A stretch of DNA of 53,900 nt. Origin: Streptomyces cucumeris. GTDB taxonomy: Bacteria; Actinomycetota; Actinomycetes; Streptomycetales; Streptomycetaceae. This document shows, piece by piece, positions 1 through 7,428 of the stretch. The DNA lies in the NCBI RefSeq assembly GCF_024295805.1, contig NZ_JANCLX010000047.1, positions 1 through 53,900 of the forward strand, in the 5' to 3' direction. The position numbers and the translations under genes were made by a program. The notes under the pieces were generated by a model. The model did no database searches. It was given only the letters and a program-made list of their open reading frames with translations, and was not told where the DNA came from. The number at the start of each line of letters is the position of its first letter. The stretch's first letter is position 1.

Positions 1-107
1 GACCCGACGACGAGCCGGCGCGAGAAGGAGTCGCCAAGCGCTCCGGCAACCGGCCCGTCGAGAACCACCCTACGAAACAGGCCCCGAGATCACCACGAAC
101 GGCTTGA
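1..107 (+). CDS. possible C-terminal tail of a gene entering from the left (partial)
   Basis: The third reading frame is open from the first base to a TGA at 105-107 and encodes about 34 residues rich in Pro, Arg and Asn. The first 20 codons end almost only in G or C, as real genes here do, and the last dozen do not. It could be the disordered tail of a protein starting left of the window. The piece is too short to recognise, and frame 1 is also open until 115, so this is a weak call. Confidence 0.25.
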   Translation, partial: PDDEPAREGVAKRSGNRPVENHPTKQAPRSPRTA

Positions 108-172
108 CGTCCGTTAGGAACTCAACGGGACCGCCGTCACCACGGGGTCCCGGGCTCCACCATGACCACCCG

Positions 173-254
173 TGGTGCCACCATAGCGCCACTTGGTGCC
201 ACAGTGAGCCAATTGGCATCGACGTAGTGCCATCCATGTGCCATGATGGCACTA
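173..254 (+). promoter_or_regulatory. helically phased operator array, consensus TRGTGCCA
   Basis: Eight half-sites are visible. Forward copies start at 173 (TGGTGCCA), 184 (TAGCGCCA), 194 (TGGTGCCA), 204 (GTGAGCCA), 225 (TAGTGCCA) and 236 (ATGTGCCA). Inverted copies lie at 214-221 and 247-254. The GCCA cores of the forward copies begin at 177, 188, 198, 208, 229 and 240, which is 63 bp for six turns, or 10.5 bp per turn. Two inverted pairs form GCCAATTGGC (208-217) and GTGCCATGATGGCAC (238-252). The last copy runs into the start codon of the next gene, which encodes a ribbon-helix-helix protein. Such proteins often bind phased short repeats, so autoregulation is inferred. Confidence 0.7.
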
Positions 255-772
255 TGGACCTCACGCCCTACGTCGACAACCTCCGGCACGAGCTCGCGGT
301 CGCCGCGGACGCCGGTGGGGACGAAGCCCGCGCCCTGGCCGAACGGCTCACCGCACCACTGGAGTCGGCCGCCCGGCTCACCCTGCTCAACGCGCTGTCG
401 GCCGCCATGGGCGAGGTGACCAGCGAGCTGGCACCGGGCTCGGTCGACGTACGGCTCCGCGGCCTCGACCCCGAGTTCGTGGTGACACCACCGCCCGCCG
501 ACGAGGGCGCCCCCGCGGAACCGACCGCGCCCGCTGAACCCCTCATGCCCCCGGCCCCGGCCGACGCCGACGAGGGCGGCACCGCCCGCGTCAATCTGCG
601 GCTGCCCGCCCACCTCAAGGCGCGCGCCGAGGAGGCCGCGAACCGCGAGGGCCTGTCGGTCAACGCATGGCTGGTGCGCGCCGTGTCGGCCGCGGTCGAC
701 GGCGGCACGCGGCCGCGTGCGCCGGAGAGGGCCCACACCGTCGGGCAGAGCTTCACGGGATGGGTGCGCTAG
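254..772 (+). CDS. ribbon-helix-helix (Arc/HicB-like) DNA-binding protein
   Basis: The product is 172 residues. Residues 111-148 match a ribbon-helix-helix fold: a strand RVNLRL (112-117), then helix LKARAEEAANREGL and helix SVNAWLVRAVSAAV. Residues 1-75 form a helical N-terminal domain of unknown role, and 76-110 are a Pro/Ala/Glu linker. The start at ATG 254 is chosen because the reading frame upstream is filled by the repeat array and has atypical codons. No Shine-Dalgarno is visible, so translation is probably leaderless. A DUF4097 gene and an ABC exporter follow in the same direction, so it is likely the repressor of that operon. No toxin gene is adjacent, which argues against a classical HicAB pair. 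The domain call is fairly sure; the target is inferred. Confidence 0.75.
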   Translation: MDLTPYVDNLRHELAVAADAGGDEARALAERLTAPLESAARLTLLNALSAAMGEVTSELAPGSVDVRLRGLDPEFVVTPPPADEGAPAEPTAPAEPLMPPAPADADEGGTARVNLRLPAHLKARAEEAANREGLSVNAWLVRAVSAAVDGGTRPRAPERAHTVGQSFTGWVR

Positions 773-782
773 CCGCCCCTCC

Positions 783-809
783 TCCGCACCACCTCGTCCG
801 CACCACCTC
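783..809 (+). repeat. 13-bp tandem direct repeat
   Basis: TCCGCACCACCTC occurs at 783-795 and again at 797-809, separated by one base, in the short gap between the RHH gene and the DUF4097 gene. Its function is unknown. It may be replication slippage or a protein site. Confidence 0.5.
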
Positions 810-867
810 ACCCACATCACGTCCCACCAGCGGGGACGGTCTGCAGCCTCAGGAGGACGGGACAGCC

Positions 868-1704
868 ATGCCTTCTTTCGACACCCCCGAACCGATTTCC
901 GTGAACGCCCACGTGGGCGCCGGTTCCATCCGATTCACCGCGAGCGACCGTCCCGACACCGTCGTCGAGGTACGGCCCGGCAGCCCGTCGCGGGACAAGG
1001 ACGTACGGGCCGCCGAACAGACCGACGTCATGTACACCAGCGGTGTTCTGACCATCAGGACGAAGGAACGCCGTCTCATCGGGCCCACCGGCGCAGTCGA
1101 TGTGTCGGTCGAACTGCCCGCGGGCTCACGCGTCGATCTGACCGGCTCCTGGACCCATGTCCGCGGCGAGGGCCGGCTCGGCGAGGCCCAGGTGAAGACC
1201 TCGGGGGGTGATGTCCGCCTCGACACGACCGGACCGCTGAAGCTGACTGCGTCGCACAGCTCGATCACCGTCGACCGGGTCGAGGGTACGGCCGAGATCA
1301 CCACCAGCTCCGGGAGCCTGCGCGTCGGCGTCGTCGACGGCCCCGCCGTCCTGAAGAACTCGCACGGCAACACCACCGTCGGCGTCGCGACCGGTGAGCT
1401 GCGGGCGCGCGGCGCCCACGGTGACATCGACATCGCCCGCGCCGAGAGCTCGGTCACCGCCACCACCGCCCACGGAACCCTGCGGGTCGCCGAAGTCGCC
1501 TCCGGTGCGGTCCGGTTGGAGACCTCCTACGGGTCCATCGAGATCGGTGTACGCGAGGGCACGGCCGCCTGGCTCGACGTGAGCTGCGAGCGCGGACAGG
1601 TGCGCAACACCCTCACCGGCTCCGCGCCACCGGAGAAGACCGACGACACCGTCGAGGTCCGGGCCCGGACCCGCTGGGGAAACATCGACGTGCGCCGCGC
1701 CTGA
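868..1704 (+). CDS. DUF4097 beta-helix-like repeat protein
   Basis: The product is 278 residues. AGGAGG at 851-856 supports the ATG at 868. There is no signal peptide or membrane segment, so it is probably cytoplasmic or membrane-peripheral. From about residue 40 the sequence alternates short strands with G-D/S-I/V-x-V units (for example GDVRLDTTGPLKL, SSITVDRVEGTAEI, GDIDIARAESSV, GSIEIGV), the adhesin-like right-handed repeat typical of DUF4097. The family is poorly understood. In actinobacteria it commonly sits beside DrrAB-like ABC exporters, as here: the ATPase gene starts 33 bp downstream. A role in sensing or assisting the exporter is a guess from context. Confidence 0.8.
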   Translation: MPSFDTPEPISVNAHVGAGSIRFTASDRPDTVVEVRPGSPSRDKDVRAAEQTDVMYTSGVLTIRTKERRLIGPTGAVDVSVELPAGSRVDLTGSWTHVRGEGRLGEAQVKTSGGDVRLDTTGPLKLTASHSSITVDRVEGTAEITTSSGSLRVGVVDGPAVLKNSHGNTTVGVATGELRARGAHGDIDIARAESSVTATTAHGTLRVAEVASGAVRLETSYGSIEIGVREGTAAWLDVSCERGQVRNTLTGSAPPEKTDDTVEVRARTRWGNIDVRRA

Positions 1705-1737
1705 TCCCACCCGTCCCGAGAAGAGAGCGGAACAGAC

Positions 1738-2772
1738 ATGCCCGCCATGCCTGCTGGACCCTCCACGACCGTGTCCGGCGCGACCGCTTCCCCGTCGGCG
1801 GCCGGGAAGCCGCCGGCGATCGCCGCCACCGGGCTCACCAAGTCCTACGGGGACACGGTGGTGCTCGACGGCATCGACCTGCACATCCCCGAAGGCACCG
1901 TCTTCGCCCTGCTCGGCCCGAACGGCGCGGGCAAGACCACGACGGTGCAGATCCTGTCCACCCTCATCGCCGCCGACGCGGGTGAGGCGCGGATCGCGGG
2001 CCATGACCTGGTCCGCGACGCCGACGCCGTACGCGCCGCGATCGGGGTCACCGGGCAGTTCTCGGCGGTGGACAACCTGCTGACCGCCGAGGAGAACCTG
2101 ATGCTCATGGCGGATCTGCACCATCTCGACCGCCGCGAGGGCCGCCGCCGCTCCGCCGAACTGCTGCGCCGCTTCGACCTGACCGAGGCGGCCGCCAAGC
2201 CCGTCGTCGCCTACTCGGGCGGGATGCGGCGGAAGCTGGACCTCGCGATGACCCTGGTCGGCGATCCACGGGTGGTCTTCCTCGATGAGCCGACCACCGG
2301 TCTCGACCCGCGCAGCCGCCGCACCATGTGGGAGATCATCCGCGATCTGGTGGCCCGTGACGGCGTCACCATCTTCCTCACCACGCAGTATCTGGAGGAG
2401 GCGGACCAACTCGCCGACCGCATCGCCCTCCTGGACCACGGCACACTGGTCGCCGAGGGCACCGCGGAGGAGCTGAAGCGGCGCATCCCCGGCGGCCACC
2501 TCCGGGTGCGGTTCGCCGATCCGGACCGGCTCGACGCGGCGGCCGCGCTCTTCGGCGCCGTCACCCGCGACCCCGACTCGCTTACCCTCCAGATCCCCAG
2601 CGACGGCAGCATCCCCACCCTGCGCGCGGTCCTCGACGTACTGGAGGGCGCCGGCATCGTGGCCGAGTCGCTGACCATGCGCACCCCCGACCTCGACGAT
2701 GTCTTCCTCACCCTGACCGGCCGTCCCCGTCCGGGCGACGCCGCCGGTGCCGTTTCCGGGAGCGCCCGATGA
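1738..2772 (+). CDS. ABC exporter ATP-binding protein, DrrA-like
   Basis: The product is 344 residues. Residues 1-26 are a low-complexity leader. The ATPase domain has Walker A GPNGAGKT at 60-67, signature YSGGM at 159-163 and Walker B VVFLDEP at about 179-185. The usual switch His is replaced by Gln in TTQYLEEAD (Q217), which is characteristic of the daunorubicin-resistance DrrA family. A C-terminal regulatory extension of about 110 residues is also typical. The stop overlaps the permease start by 4 bp (ATGA), so the two are translationally coupled. It should energise export of a hydrophobic drug, lipid or peptide by the permease encoded next. The substrate cannot be told from sequence. Confidence 0.9.
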   Translation: MPAMPAGPSTTVSGATASPSAAGKPPAIAATGLTKSYGDTVVLDGIDLHIPEGTVFALLGPNGAGKTTTVQILSTLIAADAGEARIAGHDLVRDADAVRAAIGVTGQFSAVDNLLTAEENLMLMADLHHLDRREGRRRSAELLRRFDLTEAAAKPVVAYSGGMRRKLDLAMTLVGDPRVVFLDEPTTGLDPRSRRTMWEIIRDLVARDGVTIFLTTQYLEEADQLADRIALLDHGTLVAEGTAEELKRRIPGGHLRVRFADPDRLDAAAALFGAVTRDPDSLTLQIPSDGSIPTLRAVLDVLEGAGIVAESLTMRTPDLDDVFLTLTGRPRPGDAAGAVSGSAR

Positions 2773-3560
2773 CCTCACCGTCCTACGCGATCAGCGACTC
2801 CATGACGATGCTGCGGCGCAATCTCAAGCACGCGCTGCGCTATCCGTCCCTGCCGATCACGGTCGTGGTGATGCCCGTGATGATGCTGCTGCTCTTCAAC
2901 TACGCCTTCGGCTCGGCGCTGGGCACCGGTATCGAGGGGATGCCCACCGGCGGCGATGACTACATCGACTACGTGGCGCCCGGCATCATCCTCATGGCCG
3001 CGACCTCCGGGGCCCTGATCACGGCCATCAGTGTCTGCGTCGACGTGACCGAGGGCATCGTCAACCGTTTCCGCACGATGGCCATCTCCCGGGCGTCGTT
3101 CCTCACCGGTCATGTGCTCGGCAGTGTCATCCAGACCACCATCAGCCTGGTGTTCGTGGTGGCCATCGCACTCCTCGTCGGCTTCCGCCCGAACGCCACC
3201 CCCCTGGAGTGGCTCGCCGCCGCCGGTCTGCTGATCCTGCTCACGCTCGCCCTCACCTGGCTCTCCGCCGGGATCGGCCTCGTCGCCAAGAGCCCGGAGA
3301 CCGCGAGCAACATCCCGATGCCGCTCCAGTTCCTCCCCTTCATCGGCAGCGCCATCGTGCCGCCGGAGTCCATGCCCACCGGGCTGCGCTGGTTCGCCGA
3401 GTACCAGCCCTTCACCCCGCTCATCGAGACCCTGCGCGGGCTGCTGATGGGCACGGAGATCGGCAGCAGCGGATATATCGCGCTGGCCTGGTGCCTCGGC
3501 CTCACCCTCGTCGGCTACCTCTGGGCGCGCACCACCTTCAACCGCGGCATCCGCCGCTAG
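2769..3560 (+). CDS. ABC-2 type exporter permease, DrrB-like
   Basis: The product is 263 residues with about six hydrophobic segments: near residues 24-46 (start of the ABC-2 domain), 62-88, 105-135, 140-165, 172-195 and 235-258. This is the usual size of DrrB-type permeases. A cluster typical of ABC-2 permeases (NRFRTMAISR) precedes the third segment. It overlaps the ATPase gene by 4 bp and must form the membrane half of that exporter. The DUF4097 and RHH genes upstream complete a four-gene operon. No terminator is visible before the convergent vWA gene 15 bp away. Confidence 0.88.
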   Translation: MTSPSYAISDSMTMLRRNLKHALRYPSLPITVVVMPVMMLLLFNYAFGSALGTGIEGMPTGGDDYIDYVAPGIILMAATSGALITAISVCVDVTEGIVNRFRTMAISRASFLTGHVLGSVIQTTISLVFVVAIALLVGFRPNATPLEWLAAAGLLILLTLALTWLSAGIGLVAKSPETASNIPMPLQFLPFIGSAIVPPESMPTGLRWFAEYQPFTPLIETLRGLLMGTEIGSSGYIALAWCLGLTLVGYLWARTTFNRGIRR

Positions 3561-3575
3561 GTCGTGTCTTGTAGA

Positions 3576-4388
3576 TCACCCCGGGAGCGACGCCCGCACC
3601 ACACCGGCGGCCCGGGCGGCGGTCAGCCATTGCGGGAACTCCCCCAGCAACTGGTCGTACAGCCCCTCGTCGGTCAGCGACTTCGGTGACGCCCCGGCGG
3701 CGAAGAACCCCGCGTTGTCCACCACGCGCCGGTCCGGCACCGGCAACTCGTCCAGTCTGCGCAGGAAGCGGAACTCATCATGGCCGAAGCCGATGAACTG
3801 CCAGAAGATCGGCAGCCGTGCGGCCGTGCACAGCACATGCTCCGCGGCCGTCTTGGACGTCGGCGAGCCATCGGTCTGGAAGACGACGAACGCCGGGTCC
3901 CGCGCCCCCGACGCCTCGTAGTGGTCGATCACCGCCTGCATGGCCACGTGGTAGTTGGTCCGGCCCATATGCCCCATCGTGTCGTGCAGCGGAGTGATCC
4001 GGTCCTGGTAGGCGTCGAGGCTGATCTCGGCGGTGCCGTCGATACCGGTGGAGAAGAACACCACCGGCACCACCCCGTCGTCATCGAGGTTCGCCGCGAG
4101 CGCGAGCGTCTGCTCCGCCAGATGCTGCACGGACCCGTCCCGGTAGTACGGCCGCATGCTCCCCGACCGGTCCAGCACCAGGTACACGGCGGCCCGTTGC
4201 CCATCGACCCGGTTCTTCGCCAGCGACACCGCGGCCGACTTGTACAGACTCACCAGCCCGGGCGCCCGCGCGGCGACCTTCTCCAGACTCACCCCGGCGC
4301 CCCGGACGTCCGGCTCCGTCCCTGCGGGCTCGGGCCCGGGTCGCTTGCGGTAGTCGATTCGCGGGCGCTTGCGATAGTCGATGGCCAT
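3576..4388 (-). CDS. von Willebrand factor A domain protein (TerF/TerY-like)
   Basis: The product is 270 residues. The vWA fold covers about 65-265. The MIDAS metal site is complete: D73-R-S75-G-S77, T144 in GRTNYHVAM and D173 in QTDGSP. The N-terminus has a short tandem repeat, DYRKRP at 4-9 and again at 12-17. Family members accompany Ter stress genes and resemble the C-terminal part of TerF. Such genes occur about 7 kb away in this window, so a Ter link is plausible. ATG 4388 is the most credible start; no strong Shine-Dalgarno is seen and the longer upstream frame looks noncoding. It is convergent with the ABC permease gene. Confidence 0.82.
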   Translation of the reverse strand: MAIDYRKRPRIDYRKRPGPEPAGTEPDVRGAGVSLEKVAARAPGLVSLYKSAAVSLAKNRVDGQRAAVYLVLDRSGSMRPYYRDGSVQHLAEQTLALAANLDDDGVVPVVFFSTGIDGTAEISLDAYQDRITPLHDTMGHMGRTNYHVAMQAVIDHYEASGARDPAFVVFQTDGSPTSKTAAEHVLCTAARLPIFWQFIGFGHDEFRFLRRLDELPVPDRRVVDNAGFFAAGASPKSLTDEGLYDQLLGEFPQWLTAARAAGVVRASLPG

Positions 4389-4554
4389 ACGCAGAGATTG
4401 TGCACCCGCCGGACGCGGTGTGTCCCCCCTCCGACCGGAACCAGCTCGCGAGCGCACGCCCCACGGCAATAGGGGAATTGCGGCCCTCCCCTGCCGAACA
4501 AGCACTCTGCACAATTGGAAGTGGCTTCTTCAATTTGTAACGCCCGCTGATCCC

Positions 4555-4582
4555 TTGACCCATGACACAGGCGAGGTAGTGT
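4555..4582 (+). promoter_or_regulatory. sigma-70 (HrdB-like) promoter of the secreted-protein pair
   Basis: TTGACC at 4555-4560 and TAGTGT at 4577-4582 are separated by 16 bp, close to the housekeeping consensus. They lie about 40 bp upstream of the first secreted-protein start. The region around them is unusually AT-rich for this genome. No other promoter-like pair lies between the divergent vWA gene and this point. Confidence 0.5.
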
Positions 4583-4623
4583 TTTTCGCGATCGCCCCGG
4601 CGATCACCAACGGGAGGATCACG

Positions 4624-4989
4624 ATGAGGATCAGGAAAACCCTGACGGCAGTCGTCATCACTGCCGCAGCGGCAACATGCACGGCCGTCACCGCCGGTCC
4701 CTCCATAGCCGCGGAGCGTTCTGACTCCGCGACAGCGGGCGACTGGAGAGGTTACACCGTCGCCTGCGAGAGCGCCGGCGACACAGCGAATTTCCGATAC
4801 AACCCTTCGGATAATTCCACGACCAATGTCTACTTCAACAATCACTGCACGCACGATGTGAACGTCACGGTTCATGTCAGTGGCGGTGGCGACAGCGACA
4901 AGTGCATCTCGGCGAGCGCCAACGAGAAGAGCAGCGAGCGCCTGTACGTCGGCGGAGAGCACATCACCACCCTGACCAGGGGGTGCTGA
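4624..4989 (+). CDS. small secreted four-cysteine protein, copy 1
   Basis: The product is 121 residues. A signal peptide is clear: MRIRK, then a hydrophobic Ala/Val run, with cleavage probably after SIAA at about residue 30. GGGAGG a few bases upstream fixes ATG 4624. The mature part has four cysteines: in TVAC, in FNNHC, in DKCISA and as the very last residue (RGC). The next gene encodes a paralogue with the same plan, sharing TVAC, GDTANF, VYFNNHC, EK and a terminal RGC. Two disulphides outside the cell are likely. I do not recognise a named family. The shape suggests a small beta-sandwich such as an inhibitor, antimicrobial or surface factor, but no function can be assigned. Confidence 0.8.
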   Translation: MRIRKTLTAVVITAAAATCTAVTAGPSIAAERSDSATAGDWRGYTVACESAGDTANFRYNPSDNSTTNVYFNNHCTHDVNVTVHVSGGGDSDKCISASANEKSSERLYVGGEHITTLTRGC

Positions 4990-5031
4990 CCCCAGCTCAC
5001 CGCCAGAACCACACCACGGGGAGGAAACACC

Positions 5032-5418
5032 ATGAGGTCGATGAAGGCACCGGCCATCGCCGCGATCGCCACCGCAGCGATGGCGGGCTCCACCCTGATG
5101 CTCGCGGGACCTGCGAGCGCGGCGGAGCAGTCGAAACCCGGCACGCCGTCCGGCACGGTGTCGGCCGCGGCCGAGAACTACACCGTCGCCTGCAATACGC
5201 CCGGCGACACCGCCAACTTCTCCTGGAAGTCCGGCACCGTCAACACGACCGTCTACTTCAACAACCACTGCGGCCATTCGGTGAATATCACCCTTGAGAT
5301 CACCGACCTCGAAGGCCCGCAGAATCACTGTCTGACGACCGAAGCGGGCGAGAAGGGCAAGAAGAAGTACCAGACGGGAGCGTCCGGATCCATCACCCAT
5401 GTATCCCGGGGCTGCTGA
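5032..5418 (+). CDS. small secreted four-cysteine protein, copy 2
   Basis: The product is 128 residues. GGGAGG upstream of ATG 5032 and a signal peptide ending near GPASA-AE (about residue 30) are clear. The cysteine pattern and core motifs match the preceding gene (TVAC, GDTANFSW, VYFNNHC, HCLTTEAGEK, terminal SRGC). The two genes are 42 bp apart and are surely a tandem duplication transcribed together. Outside the shared motifs they have diverged strongly, so they may have different targets or form a hetero-oligomer. This copy is richer in Lys near the C-terminus (EKGKKKYQ). The family is unknown. Confidence 0.8.
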   Translation: MRSMKAPAIAAIATAAMAGSTLMLAGPASAAEQSKPGTPSGTVSAAAENYTVACNTPGDTANFSWKSGTVNTTVYFNNHCGHSVNITLEITDLEGPQNHCLTTEAGEKGKKKYQTGASGSITHVSRGC

Positions 5419-5455
5419 CGGATAACTGACAGATATCTGACGGACAGCAGGATGA

Positions 5456-5480
5456 GGGCTCCCAGTGCGCCGGGGAGCCC
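5456..5480. terminator. bidirectional terminator between convergent genes
   Basis: GGGCTCCC (5456-5463) and GGGAGCCC (5473-5480) form a perfect 8-bp stem with a 9-base loop. It lies between the secreted pair and the convergent acyltransferase. Confidence 0.6.
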
Positions 5481-5505
5481 CGCCGGTCGTCGCGCCCGCA
5501 CCGCG

Positions 5506-6648
5506 TCACGCCGTGCGGGCGCGGGGTCTGGAGAAGCGGCGCATACAGGGGCTCTCCACACCCCGGTACAGCGACCACGCGGCCAGCACGACCAGCGGAA
5601 GCGCCAGGGGAAATATCGCGATGGGATGCCATTCCCGGTCTCTGAGGGGCATGACCACCAGCGCCAGCATCATGCCGTGGACGAGATACATGGCGTACGA
5701 GATCTCACCGAGGAAAACCGCGGGTGAGGTGCGCAGCAGGGACGGCTTGCCCTGTCGGTCCAGTTCCGCGGTCGCGTGGACGAGCAGGACGATCGGGAGC
5801 ACGGTCGCGGCCGCGTAGGTGCAGGTCTGCGGCAGGTATCTGCTGCCGAAGACGATGACGCCGATGACGCTCAGCCCTGCCGGGACGGCGCCGATCCGGG
5901 GCAGCCGGATGCCGGCGAGGGCGATACGGGCCGTCATCATGCCGAGGGCGAATTCCGGCAGCCTCGCGAGGGGCAGCAGGTACACGGACCAGAAGCTGAA
6001 GAACACCGTGCCGTCGGGACCCACGATGAGCGCGCAGATCAACGGCCATGTCCAGGTGAGGGCGATGGCCGTACCGGCGCCGATGAGAAGGCCGCGGCGC
6101 GAGAGTCGGTTGATCAGGGGCAGGAGCAGGGGGAAGAGGAGATAGAAGAACATCTCCGCGGCCAGGGACCAGGAGGGTGGATTCCCCGCCAGGACGAAAC
6201 GCTCACCGGGAATCCAGGTGTTGACCAGGACCAGGTTGGACAGATGCGCCGCGACTCCGGTCGCACTCGTGGTCGCCGCCGTGCTGGTGATCAGCAGGGC
6301 GGTCACGACCACGCACCACGTGACGACGTGATTGGGAAAGATCTTGGCGACGCGGCGGCGCAGGAACGCCCGGGTGGTGTCGGTCGCACGGGCGGAATAG
6401 GTGAGGACGTAGCCGCTCAGTATGAAGAAGAGCGATACCGCACTCGCTCCCACCCAGACTTCGGGCCGCAGTTCTTCGTCGGCATGAGGGTTCATCAGCA
6501 GGAAGCTGTGGGTGTAGACGACGCCTGCGGCAGCGACGAAGCGTAAACCGGTCAGCGAGGGCAGGCGCTGGGCGTGCGAGCCCGCTCCGTCCTCACGGGC
6601 GCTGCCCACGGCACCACGGCGGGACGGCGGTTGAAGCATGTGGCGCAT
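5506..6648 (-). CDS. acyltransferase 3 family membrane protein (OafA/YrhL-like)
   Basis: The product is 380 residues. After a basic N-terminal stretch the family's first segment RLPSLTGLRFVAAAGVVYTHSF carries an RF/H motif, though the usual HxxxF His is shifted. The segment ending FFILSGYVLTYS, the motif PPSWSLAAEMFFYLLFP and about ten membrane spans are typical. These enzymes transfer acyl groups from the cytoplasm to extracytoplasmic sugars, peptidoglycan or metabolites. GGGAGG at 6655-6660, six bases before ATG 6648, decides that start over the alternatives at 6681 and 6639. It is convergent with the secreted pair and has no obvious partner, so its substrate is unknown. Confidence 0.88.
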   Translation of the reverse strand: MRHMLQPPSRRGAVGSAREDGAGSHAQRLPSLTGLRFVAAAGVVYTHSFLLMNPHADEELRPEVWVGASAVSLFFILSGYVLTYSARATDTTRAFLRRRVAKIFPNHVVTWCVVVTALLITSTAATTSATGVAAHLSNLVLVNTWIPGERFVLAGNPPSWSLAAEMFFYLLFPLLLPLINRLSRRGLLIGAGTAIALTWTWPLICALIVGPDGTVFFSFWSVYLLPLARLPEFALGMMTARIALAGIRLPRIGAVPAGLSVIGVIVFGSRYLPQTCTYAAATVLPIVLLVHATAELDRQGKPSLLRTSPAVFLGEISYAMYLVHGMMLALVVMPLRDREWHPIAIFPLALPLVVLAAWSLYRGVESPCMRRFSRPRARTA

Positions 6649-6928
6649 ACGAGACCTCCCACCGATGGGCACCGGGCCCAACGCCGCCGGTCACCCGGAA
6701 TCGACGTGGCTGTCCGACCGTGGCCGTGGAGAGCTGGGCGGCCCATCACGCGGATAGCCACGATTGACCCACCGCCGCGCGCCACGGCATAGCGAGGGAG
6801 GGAACACTTCACCCGAATGGCCTATAGCGCGCCGATGCGACGGAACCGGCGTGCGCGGAGCCCGCCGCAATGCCGGTCCCGGAGCGCCGGGGCCCTCAGT
6901 CCGCCGGATCGGGCGGTCACGGGCCCGG
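6649..6928. other. intergenic region without a recognisable gene
   Basis: Upstream region of the acyltransferase gene. Only short frames with poor codon bias are present. No convincing promoter, RNA or repeat was found beyond the acyltransferase ribosome-binding site at 6655-6660. Confidence 0.4.
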
Positions 6929-7080
6929 TTACGGCAACGGGCCGACGCCCGAACGGAGTTCGGTGTCGAGGTCACGGCCGACCATCCAGGCCGCGAGGTC
7001 ACAGACGGCCCCTGTCGCAGCGTGGTCCGTGAGCGACACCGTGCGGGGCCGCAGGACGAAGGCGGGGGGCTTCGACGTCC
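6929..7080 (-). pseudogene. possible gene remnant, C-terminal piece resembling maleylpyruvate isomerase-family proteins
   Basis: A minus-strand frame ending with TAA at 6929-6931 has strong G/C third-position bias for about 40 codons (TVSLTDHA, CDLAAWMVGRDLD, GVGPLP). The pattern V-x-G-x-x-x-D-L-A-A-W-L-x-G-R before a C-terminal PLP resembles the end of mycothiol-dependent maleylpyruvate isomerase-family proteins, by memory only. No start or N-terminal domain exists: upstream the frame runs into the tRNA terminator. It is either a decayed gene left beside the tRNA or a coincidence. Confidence 0.3.
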
Positions 7081-7117
7081 GGGGACAGGAGCAGGAGAGA
7101 CCGCCCGCGGACGCCAG

Positions 7118-7149
7118 AAGGCCCCCAGCCATGATCGGCTGGGGGCCTT
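7118..7149 (-). terminator. terminator of tRNA-Val
   Basis: AAGGCCCCCAGCC (7118-7130) and GGCTGGGGGCCTT (7137-7149) form a perfect 13-bp stem with a 6-base loop. It sits 8 bp downstream of the tRNA 3' end on the minus strand. Confidence 0.8.
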
Positions 7150-7157
7150 CGTGCTGG

Positions 7158-7229
7158 TGGGCGCAGACGGGTTCGAACCGCCGACATCTGCCTTGTAAGG
7201 GCAGCGCTCTACCGCTGAGCTATGCGCCC
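7158..7229 (-). tRNA. tRNA-Val (anticodon TAC)
   Basis: Read on the minus strand, the acceptor arm GGGCGCA pairs with TGCGCCC before an A discriminator at 7158. The D arm contains AGCTCAGCGGTAGAGC. The anticodon stem CTGCC/GGCAG encloses loop CTTACAA with anticodon TAC, and the T arm holds GGTTCGAACCC. The gene is 72 bp and no CCA is encoded. Anticodon UAC reads GUA/GUG valine codons, which are rare (GUA) in this GC-rich genome. tRNA genes are frequent integration sites, but no integrase is adjacent here. Confidence 0.95.
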
Positions 7230-7428
7230 GGGAGGAGAGGTCAGCCTACAGTGTCCGCTGGGCGGCCCCGCAATCCCCGTTTCCGGGCCGGTACCGGCGT
7301 ACTCGCGACCCGCCCGGCCGACGCGAACCGCCCGGCCCCCTGTGCACGTCAGTGACGGGTGGGAGAATGACATCCGGGCCCACGGACGATCCATGGCGAT
7401 CCCACGGGCGATCCATTGGGAGAGGGAA

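Noticed and set aside
254..772. Classical HicAB-type toxin-antitoxin pair
   Set aside because: The RHH protein resembles antitoxins, but no small toxin gene lies before or after it. The next gene is DUF4097.
3561..3580. Sequence reminiscent of an insertion-sequence end between the convergent permease and vWA genes
   Set aside because: No inverted partner or transposase remnant is present, so it is not supported.
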